Source of the DNA: Cristatella mucedo
Lineage: Eukaryota > Bryozoa > Phylactolaemata > Cristatellidae
DNA length: 64,000 nucleotides
NCBI GenBank assembly: GCA_009760855.2
Contig: WPIO01000066.1
Coordinates: 1,388,501 to 1,452,500 of the forward strand
Direction of reading: 5' to 3'
The translations under genes were made by a program, and so were the position numbers. How positions within the stretch are numbered: the stretch's first letter is position 1; the number at the start of each line of letters is the position of its first letter. The notes below the pieces were generated by a model. That model was not told where the DNA came from. It searched no databases and worked only from the letters and a program-made list of their open reading frames with translations. Of this stretch, positions 45,985-58,149 are shown one piece after another.

Positions 45985-46752
45985 AATAATTATAAAAACT
46001 ATTTACTTGATAAAGCATCTTCAGAAAACTCAATCTCTTTCCATGAGCTTTGCATTTGCTGCAAATTAAACGCCATGCAAGTGTGGTTAGCAGCAGCATG
46101 CACAGTGTCACGACCATTAAGCACATAAAGAACTAATCACAGGGACCCACTAAATGCTGTCCTACATAAGTGGGTTTTTTAGTTTTTTTTCAAATGTGGT
46201 TAAGTCAGGGGATGATATGACCGAAGTCGGAAGTGAGTTCCAGGTTTTGGGATTATACGAACCTCAATTAACGGTCTCAAATGGATTTAAGGTTTATGCG
46301 AGGCATTGGTAAACAGTTAGATTCCAAAAAAGCTGGTGGTACGACCATTGGCCTGGTGGGGGAATAGAGCTGTGAGATAGGCTGGAGCCAAATAATAAAG
46401 GGACCTAAAAGTGAGCAACAAAATTTTGAACTCGATCCGTTGCTTGACTGGTAGCCAGTGCAGGTCGGTGAGAAGTGGTATGATGTGGCAACTGTGGAGC
46501 TCACGACAGACAAGTTTAGCTGCAAAGTAGTTTTGCACCAGCAGTAAGTACCTGATTGCAAAGGCCAATAGGCCAGCAAGCAGTGAGTTACAGAAGTCAA
46601 GACGGATGTCACAAATGCATGGGCCAACTTAGATGTTGTATCTTTATCTAAATAAGCCCGAGTTTTAGAAATGTTATGTAGCTGAAAGTCGGAAGACTCG
46701 ACTGTGGAGATGATGTGGTCATCTAACGAAAGGTCACTTTGGAACATGTAAT
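45985..46752 (-). mobile_element. LINE-A copy, 5'-truncated
   Basis: ATT-like end and hairpin at 45995-46050, then a well-preserved C-terminal region (HIIPLLTDLHWLPVKQRIEFK at 46440-46500) to 46750. Confidence 0.88.
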
Positions 46753-47190
46753 TTGACCAATGGATTAGTGGTAGCATACTCGATAAACAACAAGAAATAT
46801 ATGATTAAGTGTGACATGCACAAGGTCAGCATGCAAGTATGTTTAGCCTCAGCATGCACAGCAGCGGCACTCATTGGTACATAAAGGTCGAATCACACGG
46901 ACCCACTAAATGCTGTGAAAAAATGCTGCGTTTTAAATTTCTTTTTAAATGTGGTCAATTCAGGAGATGTGGCGACGTAATTCGAGAGTTCCCGTCTTTG
47001 AAAGCATACGAACTAAATGCACCATCTCTACAGGATTTGAGGCTTGTGAGAGCTACAAGTAAACAAGTAGGTTAGCACGATGTTTAGCTTTGTGGGGCAT
47101 TAGATCTGGTAGCTAGGCTGGTGCCGAAAAAGAAAGGGATGTGAAAGTAAATGAATTAACCCAGAAGTCTATTAGCAATATTATACAAGT
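46753..47190 (-). mobile_element. LINE-A 3' fragment, second copy
   Basis: Starts again in the 3' noncoding region ('taccaatggattagtggtag' type words) and continues to the C-terminal region; lacks the hairpin. Directly abuts the previous copy in the same orientation. Confidence 0.7.
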
Positions 47191-47304
47191 ATTACTTTTA
47201 TTATGTTTAGTAAAGTCACCTTCACCATCAAAAAAGCTGCAGTCGGGCCACCCTACACTCAAAATTAAATTTGGACCAACATAGCTTAAAGACTTTTGCA
47301 TAGT

Positions 47305-48700
47305 CTTCGTTCTACCCAGTTATCAGACAAACAAGAACGGATCGTGGCAGACCCGCTGAACACATACGTTGAAACTTAAAATATCGCTAGGATGTTGCAT
47401 TCTTTTTTTAGAGCTTATTACCCCACAGATTAAGTATTGCTTCGGGCGCATAAAGACCTTCTTAGAAATAGAGACTTGGGCAGAACATGTTCGCTTGACC
47501 TTTTGACAACCTTTGAAAGTCGCAATCATCAAGACTTATTGATCGCCTATCATCTCTCCATAGCATCACTGGTATTGCACTGCAATTGCTCCGGTCATTT
47601 CTCTGAAGGAGATGCAAATAGTAGAGATGCAAGCACACGAAGGATATTCTAGGAATTGCTAAAGTATTGGGTAGGTTAGGATTCGTCTTGCTCTGGTTCG
47701 TGTACCGGTTTGTGCTCTCCCTCTGGTCTGCCTTATGGCTATGCATAATCTAGACTTTCAGCTCAACGCAGGTAAAACCCAGTTTTAATTTATTATCAAT
47801 TTCTCTAAGATTATATCTCTCCAAGAAGCCCTGTAGTATTTCAAATTCTCTCAACTCTCTTGCTGCATACTTTGACGACTCGGCAAAGATATTGCAGCAA
47901 ACTTTATTATTTTCAATGATGATAAAACCGGGTTACTAGCTATGTGAAAACCAGATTTGATTCCAAAATTTGAAAAAATGCTAGTCAAACTCGTCTTTGC
48001 CAAAGTATTTCTGCTGAGCACGCACGAAATGTAGGTGTCATATTTTCGACTTGTCACATTCCATCAAGGGTCAGCTGCCAGCGACTGTCCAACCGTTCGT
48101 CAGAGGAGCGTTCATGATTTGGTAGCCAGGTAATGAGCTGAGCCTTGGCGCCGTCGCCATCAAAGCTATGCACCGGAAATCTCTTTCGGAAACTATGTTT
48201 ACTCGAAGCAGCGGGAGGCACGGCAAGGTGTGGGCCCTGTTGTCCAAGGAGCGAAACACCAAGCAGTCGCTTAGCATGGCAACTCTCAGTCTGCAAGGTC
48301 GGACGGTGCACTACCTAAGCACGTCTAATATCAGTATTTTAGATTTAATTTAAGTTTAAAAAGTTACCATTCGTTGTACGACCGCGTTAGATTTGCATTC
48401 ATGCTTCCCTACTTTCAGCTATTTAATGCTGCCAAAATGTCTGCTCATTCTGACAAGGATGCCAACTTTAACTTCATATACTCATCTCAGACATCCAGTC
48501 TCTTCTGGGATTGCTTCTGCTGAACAGTATTTGCTGTTATGCCGGGCAGTGCAATCAGACCCTTACAGCATGTGCCGAACTCTGCAGCCAGGCCGGTCCA
48601 TCGTTAGCATTGCAGTATCCTCGTCATACCACTTATAGCACAATACTTCTGGCTCCCAGGCAAGCAAAGAATCTACTCAAAGGCTCTATTACTCAGGCTT
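47305..48700 (+). mobile_element. LINE-A copy, decayed and interrupted
   Basis: RT segment from about the 'RVVADQLNSYIE' codons at 47335, through the palm and 'LNDDKT' region to 48053, then an unrelated block 48054-48409, then the C-terminal region at 48410-48700. Heavily frameshifted; no 3' tail. Confidence 0.68.
48054..48409. other. GC-rich unassigned insert within LINE-A
   Basis: About 250 GC-richer bases (48060-48305) plus AT-rich flank separate two collinear LINE-A parts. Overlapping frames on both strands have no recognised motif. Confidence 0.4.
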
Positions 48701-48859
48701 GAGCTTGGAGAAATCTGAAATAAAGGAGGATTTGGTAACGGGTGGTCAATACACTACTGCCACTATTCGTAGCCAATTTTGGGTGATACCAATACAATCG
48801 ATTCAAAAGACCGCTTCGACGGTACTGCAAATACCTTGAAGCCTAATTTCGAGTGCACG

Positions 48860-49105
48860 ATAACAGCCACTAAACCTCCAGTTTTCACTGATTAAGGGGT
48901 GTGAAAGAATGAGAAATCAGTTGGGATAGCTTCTTTAATTGTCTGACAGTTTATTGATTTTAGCCACATTTCAGTGATGGTCAGCAGGTCGAGACCATTT
49001 TCAGAAGTAAGGTCACTTATTACAAGAGGTTTAATGCGGAATGGACAAAGATTCCAAAGGCAAGCCTTAAGCCGGGCCGATGGAGTTATAACACTTGACC
49101 AGGTT
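48860..49105 (-). mobile_element. LINE endonuclease N-terminus, inverted
   Basis: Minus strand encodes 'ITPSARLKACLWNLC' and 'LLTITEMWLKS', the first strands of an APE-type endonuclease as used by CR1/L2/Jockey LINEs to nick target DNA. It meets the + strand remainder of the same domain at about 49105. Confidence 0.75.
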
Positions 49106-50725
49106 TTCTCATACAACTGCACAATGTCATCACTTGTTATTACCAAATCCTGTTTATCGGACCACATGCAGATGTCATTCAATCCACAGTGAGTGACCGC
49201 CTCCTCCTCCTCTAAAATCACCTGTGAATAGCGAAACCTCAAGACACTTTATATCGCTGCTGTCGTACAAAAATATCTGTTTTGCCTCTGCTGTTCAGTT
49301 CTCCCTCCAATCCGTAATTATTGGTAGATAGCTACAACACGACACTAGCTGACACGCTCGACGAGTTTGCACCTCTGACTAAGCCTACTGTGTGCCCTTG
49401 CCCGGATTACCTATGGTTTACCACAGACAATAAACTAGCGAGGTCTACTAAGCTCAAGCTCGAAAAAGCGCACGAAAGATCGTGACTGATAGTCCATCGG
49501 CCGGCACACGAGGACTTCTGTGCGTCGTACCAAGTGATCCTAGTAATGGCCATTACTAGCTTCTATAAGCATATAGTTGAATCACAGATACACAATCCAA
49601 AAATGCTAATATCGAAGATCAACCGTGTCCTCAACCACTCCCAGATTAGCTCCTTACCTGATGATCTTTGCAATGACTTAGCCAATCACTTCTCTCACTT
49701 CTTTTTCCAGAAGATAGACAAGATCAGGAAGTCCATCCCTGCGATGGCAGCATCCCCCCTAGAATGCTGCCCCAATTCTTGGCTGCACCTCAATTTCTAC
49801 ATTTAAACAGGTCACTAGTAATCTCGTCCTGAAGTTTATATACCAATCAAAGAAGACAGCAAGTCATTTGGATCCGATTCCCACTGTCCTGTTCCTACAT
49901 TGCATTGATCTGTTGCTGCCATGCATAATTAACATCAATAATTTGTCTTAACCCTCAGGTCATGTCCCAGCATGCTTCAAAAAACTTGTATTCAGGCCAC
50001 TTCTGAAAAGAAAGCGACACTGGACCAAGAGAACTTGAGCAACTTCCGCCCAGTCTTCTTCTAGCATTACTATCAAAGACACTGAAAAGGGTCATGGCGG
50101 AACAGCTGAACTCATAATTTGAAGCTTCAAAACCTTGCTAGTAATTTCGAGTCTGGCTTTAGCACTAACCACTCCACAGTATCAGCATTGCTTAGGGTGT
50201 ACAACGACTTACCTAGGAATGCATGCAGATGCGGATAGAGAATATCTGCTTGTTATTCTCGATCTTTCGGCAGCTTTTGATAGTATCAAACATCAAGTTC
50301 TTCTAGAGCGCCTCTCATCTCGCCTGGGAATCACTGGCATTGCTCTGCAATGGCCCAGGTCCTATCTCAGTGGGAGACTCCAGAGTAATAACCTAAATGG
50401 ACAAAGATCATCAGAGGTACCTCTGAAATATGGGGTACCTCTGGAGTCCATGCTAGGTCAGGTTCTTTTTACACTTTATACTCTCCCTCTTGCTGGTGTG
50501 ATTGCCAAGCAGCACCTACGCTTTCACGTCAATGTGGATGACACTCAGTTGTACATCTGCTTGGATTCCTCCCAGCCTTTAAGCAGTTCTCTCAACTCAC
50601 TTGCAGTATGTATTGATGACACCCACATATGCATAGCAGCATAGTTTTCTATACTAAACGATGACAAAACTGACGTATTAGTAATGAGCAAACACGGTGT
50701 AGTTAAAAAACTAAATGCTGAAGCA
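49106..50725 (+). mobile_element. LINE-A copy: endonuclease end to RT
   Basis: Begins with the endonuclease end (SCLSDHMQMSF, the SDH catalytic motif) at about 49150, then linker, N-terminal RT region (49560-49990) and RT palm (50230-50640: LLVILDLSAAFDSIKH; 'NVDDTQLYI' for YADD). Stops at the codons after LNDDKT and is fused to LINE-B sequence. Frameshifts throughout. Confidence 0.85.
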
Positions 50726-52455
50726 TTGCTCTTCCAGCATAGCCTCACTGTAAATCTCTCAAACTTGGTGGTCATCAAGTGTGTTGTAACTCCATCGGCC
50801 AGACTTAACGCTTGCCTTTGGAATCCTCGCTCAATGTGCAATAAACTTCTAGTAATAAGCGACCTTGTTTCTGAAAATGGTATCAACCTGCTAACCTTAA
50901 CTGAAACTTGGCTGAAATCGATAAACTGCCCGAAAATTAAAGAAGCAACTCCATCTGGCATTTCGTTCTTGCACACCCCTGGATCAATCAAAACTGGAGG
51001 TGGAGTTTCTATTATCGTGGCTCAAAATTTAACTTCGAGCTATTTGCGGTACCCTCGAAGCAGTCATTTGAATCAATTTTTCTTGGTCTCACCTGAAAAC
51101 AAGCTACCGATAGTGGCAGTAGTCTATCGCCTACCAGGTACCAAATCCTCCTTATCTCAGATTTCTCCGATCTCATTTCGATTCTGTGTGCAAGAAATCG
51201 ATCCTTCCTCGTTATGGATGATTTCAACGTTCACTTTGATAACTTATCTGACGCTTTCAGCACCGGATTTCGTGTATTGACTGACTCTGTCTGTTGTGGC
51301 TCATGTGCATGGCCCTACCCACATCAAGGGTCACACAATCAACAAGATTTTGTCATACAAATTCACTTTGTCATCACCAATTATTACCGAATCCTGCTTA
51401 TCTGACCACATTCAGATCTCATTCAATCTACAGTTTGTGCCCACATCCTCCTCTAAAGAAACTGAATGCTTGCCTTGCCGATATTTGATCCTGGATTTCG
51501 GAAAACTTCCTGAAATTAAATGACGATAAAACCGAACTGCTGCTCATAGGACACCCTAAGCGTGTGGCTGGATTAAAAGGCTTTGCTGTTCTAATAGGTG
51601 ATGCTATTGTGTGACCTTCACCACGAGCTCGTAATCTAGGTGTCGTGTTCGACAGCTGCCTCAATTTCAAAAGCTTCATTCAGAAGACTGCCTCTACAGC
51701 TTGCCATCACATTCGATCCCTATCCAAGATTAGGAGCTGTCTCCCACAGTGGCTTGTAATAAAATTTAGCAAGCTCTTTAGTTCCGTCTCGGCTTGATTA
51801 TTTTAATTCCCTTTTGGCTGGGCTGCCAAAGGGAGCCATGATGCCAGTACAGCAGACTAGGAATATGGCTGCAAGGCTGGTCTTCAAGTCCCAGCGATTT
51901 GAGCACGTGTCACCTCTGCTGAAAGAGCTAGGATGGTTGCCGGTTGAGCAAAGGATGCAGAGCAAATTTCTTAAGCTGCCCAACAAGGCCCGCCATGGCT
52001 TGGCTACTTCGTACCTAGCTGAACTGCTGCATCAGTTTCAGCCTGTTCGCGTGCTCTGGTCCTGTGTGGACAATAAATTAGTTGTCGCTTTCCTCAGCTT
52101 AAAGACAGTTGGCGACAGAAGCTTTAGCTATGCAGGTCCTAGACTGTGGAACTCGCTTCCACAATTCTTACGCAACGACAACTACTCTCTAACTGCCGAC
52201 TATGGCACATCTTTTTCAGCGGTCCTGAACTGCTACTTCTATGCTACTCACTACATCAACTGCTCTCCCGACTCTGCTATGCTTCCCACTTTCTCTTTGT
52301 TGCGTGAGACGAAGTCTGTTGGCTACCGAATGCATACCGAAAGCCGCTCAGGCTGTGAGTGCACTAAACAAAACTCTCCTGCGTAACACCCACATGGTCT
52401 TTATGACTTTGTGGAGTTACTGACGGAGATACATTGCATTGCATTGCATTGCATA
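50726..52455 (+). mobile_element. LINE-B copy lacking its RT core
   Basis: Endonuclease domain at 50790-51410 (ACLWNPRS, TLTETWLKS, a DFNVHFDN segment in a shifted frame, SDHIQISF). At about 51490 it jumps to the post-palm RT segment (NFLKLNDDKTELLLIG), then the C-terminal region (to 52386) and 3' end with (TGCAT)n-type tail at 52430-52455. The RT palm is deleted, so the copy cannot move itself. Confidence 0.88.
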
Positions 52456-52826
52456 AAATAACCTGTGAATCATGAAAACCTCAAGACCCTTGACATCGAT
52501 GCTGTCCTTGCGAGATATCTGCTTTGCATCTGGTGCTCAGCCGTCCCTCCGATTATCATCATATGTAGACAGCTACAACACATACTAGCTGACAAGCTTG
52601 ACGAGTCTGCACCTCTGACAAAGCAAGCTGCACACCTTGCCCAGAAGGCCTATGGTTTACCACAGACATTAAACTAGCCAAGTCTATTAAACGAAAGCTT
52701 GAAAAAGCATACAAAAGATCCGGACAGCCTGTCCAGCGACAGGCATATGAAGACTACTGTAGGTCAAACCATTCGATCCTACCAAAGGTCAAGTCTAGCT
52801 TCTATAGAAGTATTGTTAAATCACAG

Positions 52827-53528
52827 ATGCACAATGCAAAAATGGCGATGTCGACGATAACACATCTCAACCGTTCCCAGATTACCTCCTTATCTGACTA
52901 TCCTTGTGATGATCTTGCCGATCGCTTCTCTCGATTCTTTGTGCAGAAGATAGACAAAATCAGGGAATCCATCCCTGCGATGACAACCTTCCCACTAGAA
53001 TGCTGTTCCTCGGTTCCTGGCTGCGCCTCAATGTCTGCATTTAAACAGGTCACCAGTGATGTAGTCCTAAAGCTCGTATCTCAATCAAAGAAGACAACAA
53101 GTCCACTGGACCCTATTCCCACTGTCCTGCTCCTACGTTGCATTGATCTGCTGCTGCCATGCATAACCAACATCATTAATATGTCATTAGCCTCAGGTCA
53201 GGTCCCAGCACCTTTCAAAAAAGCTGTAGTCAGGCCACTTCTCAAGAAAGCTACACTAGACCAAGAGAACTTGAGCAACTACCACCCAGTCTCCCTTCTA
53301 CCATTCCTATCAAAGACACTGGAACGGGTCGTGGCAGACCAGCTGAACTCGTATATCGAAACCTCACACCTTGCTAGTAAGTTCCAGTCTGGCTTTAGAG
53401 CTAATCACTCCACAGAGTCAGCATTGCTTAGGGTATACAACGACCTACTTAGGAATGCAGACATGGGTAGAGTGTATCTGCTTGTTTTGCTTGATCTTTT
53501 GGAAGCTTTTGATACCATCGATCACTAA
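52827..53528 (+). pseudogene. LINE-A ORF2 fragment, N-terminal RT
   Basis: About 233 open codons covering the region before and into the RT fingers: DPIPTVLLLRCIDLLLP, APFKKAVVRPLLKK, VSLLPFLSKTLERVV, SGFRANHSTESALL, and motif A as LLDLLEAFDTIDH. A TAA then replaces a codon of motif A's downstream helix. No start codon context is implied; it is the middle of a longer ORF2. Confidence 0.88.
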
Positions 53529-54079
53529 GTTCTTCTAAAGCGCCTCTAATCTCGCCTGGGCATCACTGGAACAGCTCTGCACTGGTTCAGGTCCGACTCA
53601 CTGGGAGACTCCAAAGTATTGACGTGCATGGACAAAGATCATCTGGAATACCTCTGAAATATGGAGTACCTCAGGGCTCCGTGCTATGTCTGATTCTTTT
53701 CACGGTTTAAACTCTCCCTCTTGATGATGTGATTGCCTAGCACAATCTAGGCTTTCACTTCTATGCGGATGTCATTCAGTTGGACCTTTGCTTTGATCCC
53801 TTCCAGCCTTCGAGCACCTCAAATTCTCTCAGCTCACTTGATGCATGCATTGGTAACATCCGTAGATGGATGGCAGCAAATTTTCTAAAACTAAACGATG
53901 ATAAAACTAACTTACTAGTTATGGGCAAACCCAGTTTGATTCAGAGATTGGAAAGGCTGACTCTTAAAAATTGGCTCTGCCAGCATATCTCCAGTTGAAT
54001 CCGCTCGAAATCTAGGTGTCATATTCCAAAGCGACCTCTCGTTAGACGACCACATGAGCTCCATAGTCAAATCTGCCTG

Positions 54080-54413
54080 TTTTCAGCTTCATAACATTGC
54101 TAAAATTTGGGTTTGTTTATATAAGGACACCACATCCAAGTTGGCCCATGCATTCGTGACATCTCGTCTCGACTTCTGCAACTCACTGCTTACTGGCCTA
54201 CCAGCATGCACGATCAGGCGATTGCAGCTGGTGCAAAACTCTGCAGCTAGGCTTGTATGTCTTGAGCGTTGCAGTTGCCACATTACTCCACTTCTCGCCG
54301 ACCTGCACTGGCTACCAGTCAAGCAACGGATTGACTTCAAGGTTTTGTCGCTCACTTTTAGGTCCCTTCATTCTATGGCCCTAGCCTATTTCTCAGAAAT
54401 ACTACCCCATTAG
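54080..54413 (+). pseudogene. LINE-A ORF2 fragment, C-terminal domain
   Basis: About 110 open codons of the post-RT region: FQLHNIAKIW, AFVTSRLDFCNSLLTGLPA, LVQNSAARLVC, ITPLLADLHWLPVKQRI. This block is shared by CR1/L2/Jockey-like ORF2 proteins and is the most frequent coding debris in the window. Confidence 0.85.
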
Positions 54414-54854
54414 TCCAAGCATCGTACGACCCGCTTTTCGGAATCCAACAGTCTACAAATTACCTCGTACAAACCTTAAATCCTTTGGAGACCGTGCATT
54501 TAGTTTGTATGCTCCCAAAGCCTGGAACTCCCTCATGACTTGCGTCAGAGCATCCCCTAATCTGACCCCATTTAAAAGGAACTTAAAAACACCTATTTAG
54601 GACAGCATTTAGTGTGTCCCTGTGATTCGTCCTTCATGTGCTTAAGCATGCTGACACTGTCCATGCTGCCACTAACTACATTTGTATGCTGACCCTGTGC
54701 ATGTCACCCCTAACCATGTTATTCATGTTGTTTATCAAGCATGATATTACTCAACATTTAATCGAGTTTCTCTTTGCATCAAGTGTAAAGCTCCTATAAA
54801 GAGATTGAGTTCTCCGATGATGCATTATCAAGGGCATTATTACTATTATTATTG

Positions 54855-54990
54855 ATCATGTTATTGTCGTTTTTTACATAGAAGGCTACCACTAACAATG
54901 CGAGCGTCCATCATTTGCAGCCACTGCAAAGTGCTTATAGTGAGATTGCCTTCTCTGAGGGTGCTTTAATTATTTTATTATTATTATTGT
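54855..54990 (+). mobile_element. Additional LINE-A 3' terminus
   Basis: A second, more diverged 3' end (hairpin 'gtgagattgccttctctgag' and ATT run) directly after the end of the long copy. A weak third repetition may start at 55000. Confidence 0.75.
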
Positions 54991-55227
54991 CTCCCACTAA
55001 TCATGCAACCGTGTTCCCTTTGTGGCCAGCTTAAATTGCCTGGAAATTTGTTTGGTTGTCATGGTGCCTTAACCAACATAACATTATGGCATGGAGACAA
55101 TTACGCTGCTATGCCGTTACTATTTACATTTCGAAATGCATACACTTCTCTAGATTATACTATTTGTCGGGCGTGTCGGAATTCCGTCGGGCACAGCTCA
55201 TATACTTGGATATCAACCGCGACGTCT

Positions 55228-55578
55228 TCAAGAACTTAGACTTAAATATAAACTTCTGCAATCGTTCCTTATTGTGATAGGCTTACTTTCTGCCAGGCTG
55301 CAATTGTGAGATAACAAAGTGTTGCCTGATTTAAGTGGCATTTCTCTGGAAGATTCATGTAAAGTGCTGTAGTAATGTTGGTGTACATATCCGGCTATTT
55401 GGTTGTCAGTGATTGCTGAAAATTGCCTTAAACTTTTAGAGACTCTCAGGCCTAGTGATTGTATTTCCCAGTCGAGTGTGCCATCCCTTCTAAGCTTAGC
55501 TATCGCATAAAATACTCCTGCGATAACATGCAATGAGATTGCACATTTGAAGCCGCAGCTGAGGAGGCGTGTGTACAT
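55228..55578 (-). CDS. Uncharacterised ORF, possible exon
   Basis: A 116-codon minus-strand frame from ATG 55578, cysteine-containing, with GFKCAISLHVIAGVFYAIAK near the start and HNCSLAESK near the end. A GTAAGC donor-like site falls within the last part (about 55280 on the minus strand) and would cut the frame in phase 1. No domain is recognised. The composition is not low-complexity, but chance or a decayed element remain possible. Confidence 0.25.
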   Translation of the reverse strand: MYTRLLSCGFKCAISLHVIAGVFYAIAKLRRDGTLDWEIQSLGLRVSKSLRQFSAITDNQIAGYVHQHYYSTLHESSREMPLKSGNTLLSHNCSLAESKPITIRNDCRSLYLSLSS

Positions 55579-56364
55579 GTGAGTGCTTGTGTGTTGTGTT
55601 TAGTTTTATGTTTAGCCAAGGTAGAATTTCGGATGCACAATGACTTGGATAATACGTGCAACCGAGTCAGCCCACGTTTGTTCCCGAGTCAGTGCATGTT
55701 ACAAACCGAGCTTCTTAAGACGGAGTGGAGCTTATAGTTGTAGAATTGCGCACGCTAGCATTATTTCTTTAGTTGTGCATTGCTCGTACTTATCTAGACA
55801 ACCTACGTGCATTTCAAGATTATTTATTCACCTGTTGCAATATTATAAGCGGCAGGATAAGAGCCCTATATTTCCATAGGTGCCTTACCTCAGACTTAGT
55901 GAGTGAACACTGTTTATCGTACCATTTAAAATTGCTTCAGCCCGTCAAAATAATTGGGGATAATTTAGTGCAAAATAGGAACTTCAAGCTCAGTTTTTAA
56001 TGCATTACATGTTGGCTATAACAATTTAAAAGACTGTATGGTGAAAATGTGTGAATAACTGTGACTAAATGTGCACTGACTTTGTTTTAACTTTTTTAGA
56101 GAATGATGTGGATCGCCATCTGGGTTCCAGCATAATCCAGAATACTTGGCCAGGTACTGCTTTAAACTATTGATCCTATGACATACATTACTAAGCTTGG
56201 CTAAACAGTAGTTGAGGCGACTCATAATGATTATTGTCCTGGGCTGCCTTCAAAATTGTAAATTAGGAATATGGAGCTGTTGAAGGTCTGTACCTCTAGC
56301 TGATTCAATTGGAATGCATTGGATTGGTGTTAATATTCATTTATCCAAGGTATATAATGCTGGA

Positions 56365-56625
56365 TTAACACAATCTTGAATTTCGTAATTTCGCTACTGA
56401 TCGCCGAGCTGCAGATATATTTATTTTCCTAGGATGAGAAATGCCAATCCCATTGTGCCAAATGACAAATGCAATGTTCTCAACCTTGTTATAGGTCATG
56501 ATTAGGCTGCTTTTCAAACCGTAACTGAAATTAATCAAGGAACAAGCATTATTAGCTGCTAAAGTGAGAAAAATCACAGATTCCAAAAAGACGGCTAGAA
56601 TCGTGAGAAGCTTTTTAGTCATCAT
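56365..56625 (-). CDS. Uncharacterised ORF with signal-peptide-like start
   Basis: An 86-codon minus-strand frame. It opens MMTKKLLTILAVF and stays hydrophobic through FLTLAANNA, a good signal-peptide profile (basic n-region, hydrophobic core, small residues at a cleavage site). The rest (for example NIAFVIWHNGIGIS) has no recognised domain. It could be a first exon read past its donor, a small secreted protein, or chance. Confidence 0.25.
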   Translation of the reverse strand: MMTKKLLTILAVFLESVIFLTLAANNACSLINFSYGLKSSLIMTYNKVENIAFVIWHNGIGISHPRKINISAARRSVAKLRNSRLC

Positions 56626-57689
56626 TGCGTTTCCTTGACATCACTATTCTAAGTTATTTTACCAGTATTCAGCAGTTACATATTTATCAAGGGTGAAAAT
56701 CTAACCTCATTAAATTGCACTTAGTTTTGCACGTTTCAATTAAACGACTTGAATAACATGAGTTTTCAGCAAAGTCAAGGAATCGAGAATTTTTCATATA
56801 AGGCTGAGGAGCATGAGTGGAATAAATTCTACCAGAATATTTCCTGTCATAGTTTTTTTAATTTGTAGTATGTGGTGTCACAGTTGTATCTACTTTAGCT
56901 GTCAACAATGCATGCCAAAAAGTGCATTCGAGTACGTTCTATCAAGCTAGCCGAATGTTGTATCGTTGGTTAATACAACCATTCCAAGTGCTCTTATGGA
57001 AACAAATAGCCTCTATGCTTACTTCCTGGATCAAGATTCATAGATCCATATAAAAAATTGTCAATCGTCTGGGTTTATCCAAGGGTTTTACTTTGTAAGC
57101 AACATGTTGCTGGTTCTTTTGTTTAAGAAAATGTTACTCCTGAAGACCTTTCTCTGTTCTTCACCATTTCTTTTTGTTCTGTCCAACCTTTCGGTTAATG
57201 CCTACCATTGCGAAAAAGGCACTACTAATTAATGAAGAGCACTAATACGTGTGCTTTATTTTCAAAAGCACGAAGCTTAACAATCCTGTATTGCAATCAA
57301 CCCCACACACGAAGGCAGAGTATAATGCGCAGTGCCACATGGAAGTTGTACACAGCATGTAAGTGCATATAACACTGTGTAAGCAAACCAACATTTTTTG
57401 CAAAGATGTGTAGCAAAATTTAGCATTCTTTACAATAGAGCTGATTTTCTCACATTATAAAACCTTATTTTGAGCATGGGGTCCCTTCATTTCGTGCAGA
57501 GGCATTAACAGACATAGTGGTTGTGCTCTTTCTTAAGCTTTGGACTGCAATGTCTTATTAACACTAGTTAGTTGGTTTGTATCGTAACTCAATTCGACAA
57601 ACGTCGCGTTCATCAAAGTTTGCATACCGGAAAATTTTGCAGCTTGAAATTTAAATTTTTTGATGTGCTGTAAGGTTGGCAGCTTGCTA

Positions 57690-57880
57690 TGCAAAAGTTC
57701 AACATATTGCCAACTGGTAATAGTTAAATCCTGCTTGGTGACGACATCGGCAAGAGGGAAGCTGAACTGAGTAAAGAATTGAACCAAACACTGACCTCTT
57801 AGGTACCCCATACTTAATTGGTTCCTGCACTGATCTTGCTCTCCTTCCATCCTTGCTAGGGATTCTCATGCTTAAATAGA
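57690..57880 (-). mobile_element. LINE-A RT fragment
   Basis: Reverse match to the RT motif B region ('gaggtactccat' equivalent as 'aggtaccccatac') with both ends missing. Abuts a LINE-B in the opposite orientation. Confidence 0.7.
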
Positions 57881-58147
57881 ACTCGCTTCCGCCATTCTTA
57901 GGCAACGAGAACTAATCTCCTACTGCCGACTATGGCTTATTCTTTTAAGCAGTCCTGAGCTGCTACTTCCATGCTACTCACTACCTCAACTGCTCTCCTG
58001 ACTCTGTTATGCTTCCCACTTTCTCTTTTTGCGTGAGATGAAGTCTGTTGGCTACCGAATGCGTACCAAAAGCTGCTTAGACTGTGAGTGGGTAACACCC
58101 GCATAGTCTTTAGGACTTTGTGGAGTTATAAACGGAGATACATTACG
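57881..58147 (+). mobile_element. LINE-B 3' end
   Basis: From the 'ctcgcttccgccattctta' segment to 'gttataaacggagatacatt', with one internal deletion near 58090. Confidence 0.85.
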
Positions 58148-58149
58148 TA

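Larger units (their letters stand above)
52456..54850 (+). mobile_element. LINE-A, longest copy
   Basis: Runs from just after the endonuclease domain ('ENLKTLDIDAVLARYLL') through the whole RT and C-terminal domain to the 3' noncoding region, hairpin and (ATT)n at 54836-54853. It is the reference for the family here. Inserted right after the LINE-B tail. Frameshifts near 52700 and 53590, a stop at 53526-53528 within RT, and YADD changed to YADV at 53763. Confidence 0.93.
54991..57689. other. Unique block without transposons
   Basis: The longest LINE-free stretch in the 44-63 kb region. Only the two minus-strand frames listed separately are worth noting. Confidence 0.4.

Noticed and set aside
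55228-55578. Integrase/DDE-transposase relic
   Set aside because: A faint resemblance to integrase N-terminal segments (LGLRVSKSLRQFSAITDNQ) was considered, but no catalytic residues or continuing similarity were seen.
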